Assembly (NCBI GenBank): GCA_023406225.1
Contig: JAEXWS010000224.1
Location: 1-7,957 of the forward strand
Origin: Bacillota bacterium
GTDB taxonomy: Bacteria > Bacillota > Clostridia > Oscillospirales > Oscillospiraceae
Direction: 5' to 3'
DNA: 7,957 bases
Shown: positions 6,784 through 7,957 of the stretch, one piece after another
Numbering within the stretch: the stretch's first letter is position 1
Layout: each line of letters starts with the position of its first letter
Notes under the pieces: model-generated
Seen by the model: only the letters and a program-made list of their open reading frames with translations
What the model was told of the DNA's origin: nothing
The model's database searches: none
Program-made: the position numbers and the translations under genes

Positions 6784-6793
6784 CCCCCCCCCC
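6784..6793 (+). repeat. Run of ten C that breaks the ParB-like reading frame
   Basis: Ten consecutive C lie between GACAAT and GCCTTCGG. The run length leaves the upstream and downstream ParB-like frames out of step; eight or eleven C would restore a continuous protein. It may be a sequencing error, a fixed mutation or a slippage site. Confidence 0.8.
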
Positions 6794-7590
6794 GCCTTCG
6801 GATAAGGTGATCAACCTCTCGGATGTTCTGAAGGGAGCTGGCAGCGGTGACGAGGCCGCCGTGACGGATGAGAAAGGCCCACCCGTGCCGGAGGTGACTA
6901 ATCCCCCTGCTGGCCCGACCCAAAGGGGTAAGTCCCTGGAGGACGATAACCGTCAGGAGTGGGAAATACCCAGCGCCGAGCTGGAGGCCCGCAAGCAGAA
7001 GCCCAAGCGGGGCCGCCCGCCCAAAACCCAGGATACCCCCGGCAAGGGCAAGCGGGCCGCACCGGGCAAGGCAGGCCGCGCTCCCAAGGCCGCCGATAAA
7101 GGAGGCCCGACTGCTGAGAACCCTCCGGCCCCCACGATTGACCCGCCCGAGCCCCGCGACGCTTCCAGCGGTGTGGAGGAGAAGGTTGAATATATCAACC
7201 TGTCGGAGCTCCACCCCTCCCCGCTCAACCCCTTCGGCGTGCGGGATGATGTGGAAATGCAGGCCCTGGTGGAAAGCGTCAAGACGGGCCGTGTGAACCA
7301 GCCCGCGCTGGTGCGCCCCCGTCCCGATGTCGGCTATGAGATTATCGCGGGCCACCGTCGGCACAAGGCCAGCGAACTGGCCGGGTACTTCAATATGCCG
7401 TGTATCGTCCGGCAAATGACCGACGATGAGGCCATTATCGCCATGACGGACGATAACCTCCGGCACCGGGAAAAGCTGTTGCCCAGCGAAAAGGCCCTTG
7501 CTATCAAGCAGCAGTATGAGGCGATTAAGCACCAAAGGGCCCGTAGGGACGATGAAGAGGCTGGTTCTTATCAGAAAACTGCCGGCATAT

Positions 7591-7634
7591 TGGGGGGTAT
7601 AGCTCAGCCGCAGACAGCTGAGCTATACCCCCCA
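7591..7634. repeat. 18-bp inverted repeat made of the tRNA-Ala 5' end
   Basis: TGGGGGGTATAGCTCAGC (7591-7608) and its exact reverse complement (7617-7634) are separated by eight bases. Both arms contain the first 16 bases of the tRNA-Ala(GGC) gene. The minus-strand copy extends the match to bases 1-18 (7632 down to 7615). The ParB-like frame runs through the repeat. Confidence 0.85.
7615..7632 (-). pseudogene. 5' fragment of tRNA-Ala(GGC), nucleotides 1-18
   Basis: GGGGGTATAGCTCAGCTG on the minus strand is identical to the first 18 bases of the intact tRNA gene and stops exactly where the fragment at 3701-3758 starts (base 19, in the D loop). Together the two would make one complete second tRNA-Ala gene. 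This may be one half of a split gene. Chance or another copying event cannot be excluded. Confidence 0.6.
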
Positions 7635-7653
7635 CTGAAAAGCAAATTAAGTT

Positions 7654-7692
7654 AAAAAAACGGCCTAAAACTTTCGTTTTAAGCCGTTTTTT
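7654..7692 (-). terminator. Rho-independent terminator of the intact tRNA-Ala gene
   Basis: On the minus strand an 18-bp stem with one G-U pair (AAAAAAACGGCUUAAAAC paired with its partner) closes on a GAAA tetraloop and ends in seven U. It starts right after the tRNA CCA. If the segment is an integrated element, this terminator came with it and replaced the chromosomal one at 3669-3700. Confidence 0.9.
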
Positions 7693-7768
<76 letters not shown>

Positions 7769-7813
7769 AAGTCGTCCGTCCGCCGGCTTGTTCAGCGCGC
7801 CGGAACGTTTGTT

Positions 7814-7842
7814 AGTATAGCAAGCCGCCGCCAAAATGTCAA
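7814..7842 (-). promoter_or_regulatory. Strong sigma-A promoter of tRNA-Ala
   Basis: A perfect TTGACA (7837-7842) and TATACT (7814-7819) are separated by 17 bases on the minus strand, typical of stable RNA genes. The predicted start is near 7807, giving a 5' leader of about 39 bases before the mature tRNA end at 7768. AT-rich A/T tracts at 7848-7872 may act as an upstream element. Confidence 0.9.
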
Positions 7843-7904
7843 CAGCATTTTTCGATTTTTTTCAAAAATTTTTCCGCCGGACCAAAAACGCTCTTCCACC
7901 ACCG

Positions 7905-7957
7905 GCCGCCCCCGCCGCCGGGCGGGGGGGGGCGGGGGGGGTGGGGGGGGGCGGCGC
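7905..7957. other. Low-complexity C/G-run end of the window
   Basis: The last bases break down into runs of C and then long runs of G with few interruptions. No gene or structure is recognisable. This pattern is typical of an unreliable contig end rather than of real sequence. Confidence 0.6.

Larger units (their letters stand above)
6667..7655 (+). pseudogene. ParB-like partition protein of an integrative element, frameshifted and C-terminally truncated
   Basis: Translation should begin at ATG 6667, with GAGGAGG nine bases upstream, and start MADETKITG. The frame is lost at a run of ten C (6784-6793). It continues from about 6794 in another frame (also open from GTG 6807) as KVINLSDVLKG and on to a stop at 7655. 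With eight or eleven C the two parts join. After a Pro/Lys-rich linker containing an AT-hook-like KRGRPPK (about 67-73 from the GTG), a ParB N-terminal domain follows: YINLSELHPSPLNPF, then IIAGHRRHKASELAG (179-193, the nucleotide-binding ParB motif), then DNLRHREKLLPSEKA. Similarity ends soon after KHQRARRDDE (about 7560). The expected helix-turn-helix DNA-binding part is absent, replaced by sequence running through a tRNA-like foldback. Probably non-functional. It suggests a former conjugative or integrative element. Confidence 0.75.
3759..7692. mobile_element. Inserted segment between tRNA-Ala repeats (degraded integrative element or genomic island)
   Basis: The segment is bounded by the 58-bp direct repeats of tRNA-Ala (3701-3758 and 7693-7750). 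It carries a restriction-modification operon and a broken ParB-like gene. Its base composition is mixed: the 3906-6560 part is clearly AT-richer than the flanking chromosome, whereas the ParB part is GC-rich. No integrase, excisionase, relaxase or replication gene is visible, so it cannot move by itself as it stands. It is best read as an integrative element with a large internal deletion into which a defence cassette was inserted. Positions 3759-3873, at the left end, contain no gene I recognise. The exact right end is uncertain: 7614 or 7692, depending on the model. Confidence 0.65.

Noticed and set aside
6660..7535. 291-residue minus-strand open frame opposite the ParB-like gene
   Set aside because: The plus strand carries the ParB motifs and a good ribosome binding site. 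The minus frame is a Gly/Leu-rich shadow without domain features.

Overview
The window looks like chromosome of a high-GC Firmicute of the gut Clostridia (Oscillospiraceae type). The reasons are GC-rich housekeeping genes preceded by AGGAGG-type ribosome binding sites, sigma-A promoters such as TTGACA-17-TATACT, and a mini-RNase III / RqcH pair. The genus is an inference and is not proven. 

Layout: (1) Positions 1-993, minus strand: a 5'-complete, 3'-cut Na+/H+ antiporter of the NapA/CPA2 type with its own putative promoter. (2) Positions 994-1419: a gene-free stretch full of hairpins, containing a possible MITE-like unit of about 244 bp. (3) Positions 1420-3562, minus strand: a two-gene operon, mrnC (mini-ribonuclease III) then rqcH (ribosome quality control NFACT protein), four bases apart, with a GTGACA-17-TATAAT promoter. 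(4) Positions 3669-3758: a terminator and the last 58 nt of a tRNA-Ala(GGC) gene. (5) Positions 3759 to about 7692: an inserted segment. (6) Positions 7693-7842: an intact tRNA-Ala(GGC) gene, minus strand, with a near-consensus promoter. (7) The last ~50 bases are low-complexity G runs and look like a contig end. 

The inserted segment has two parts. The first is a clearly AT-richer cassette, read on the minus strand from one promoter: C5-cytosine methyltransferase (5310-6437), Vsr mismatch endonuclease (4889-5317) and an HNH endonuclease with an internal duplication (3918-4871). This reads as a restriction-modification operon in which Vsr repairs the T:G mismatches left by deaminated 5-methylcytosine. 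The cassette is bracketed by two 32-nt stem-loop sequences, 3874-3905 and 6563-6594, that are exact reverse complements of one another. The second part is a GC-rich, plus-strand, broken ParB-like gene (6667-7655). It has a frameshift at a run of ten C and its C-terminal HTH part is missing, so it looks like the remnant of an integrative element. No integrase or relaxase is visible. 

The tRNA arrangement is the most striking feature. The left fragment carries tRNA nucleotides 19-76. A separate piece at 7615-7632 carries exactly nucleotides 1-18, and an intact copy follows at 7693-7768. Either a second tRNA-Ala gene was split in its D loop, or an element used the tRNA 3' part as its attachment site and the 18-nt piece has another origin. 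All minus-strand genes outside the insert would join up again (tRNA-Ala, terminator, mrnC, rqcH) if the segment between the 58-bp direct repeats were removed.
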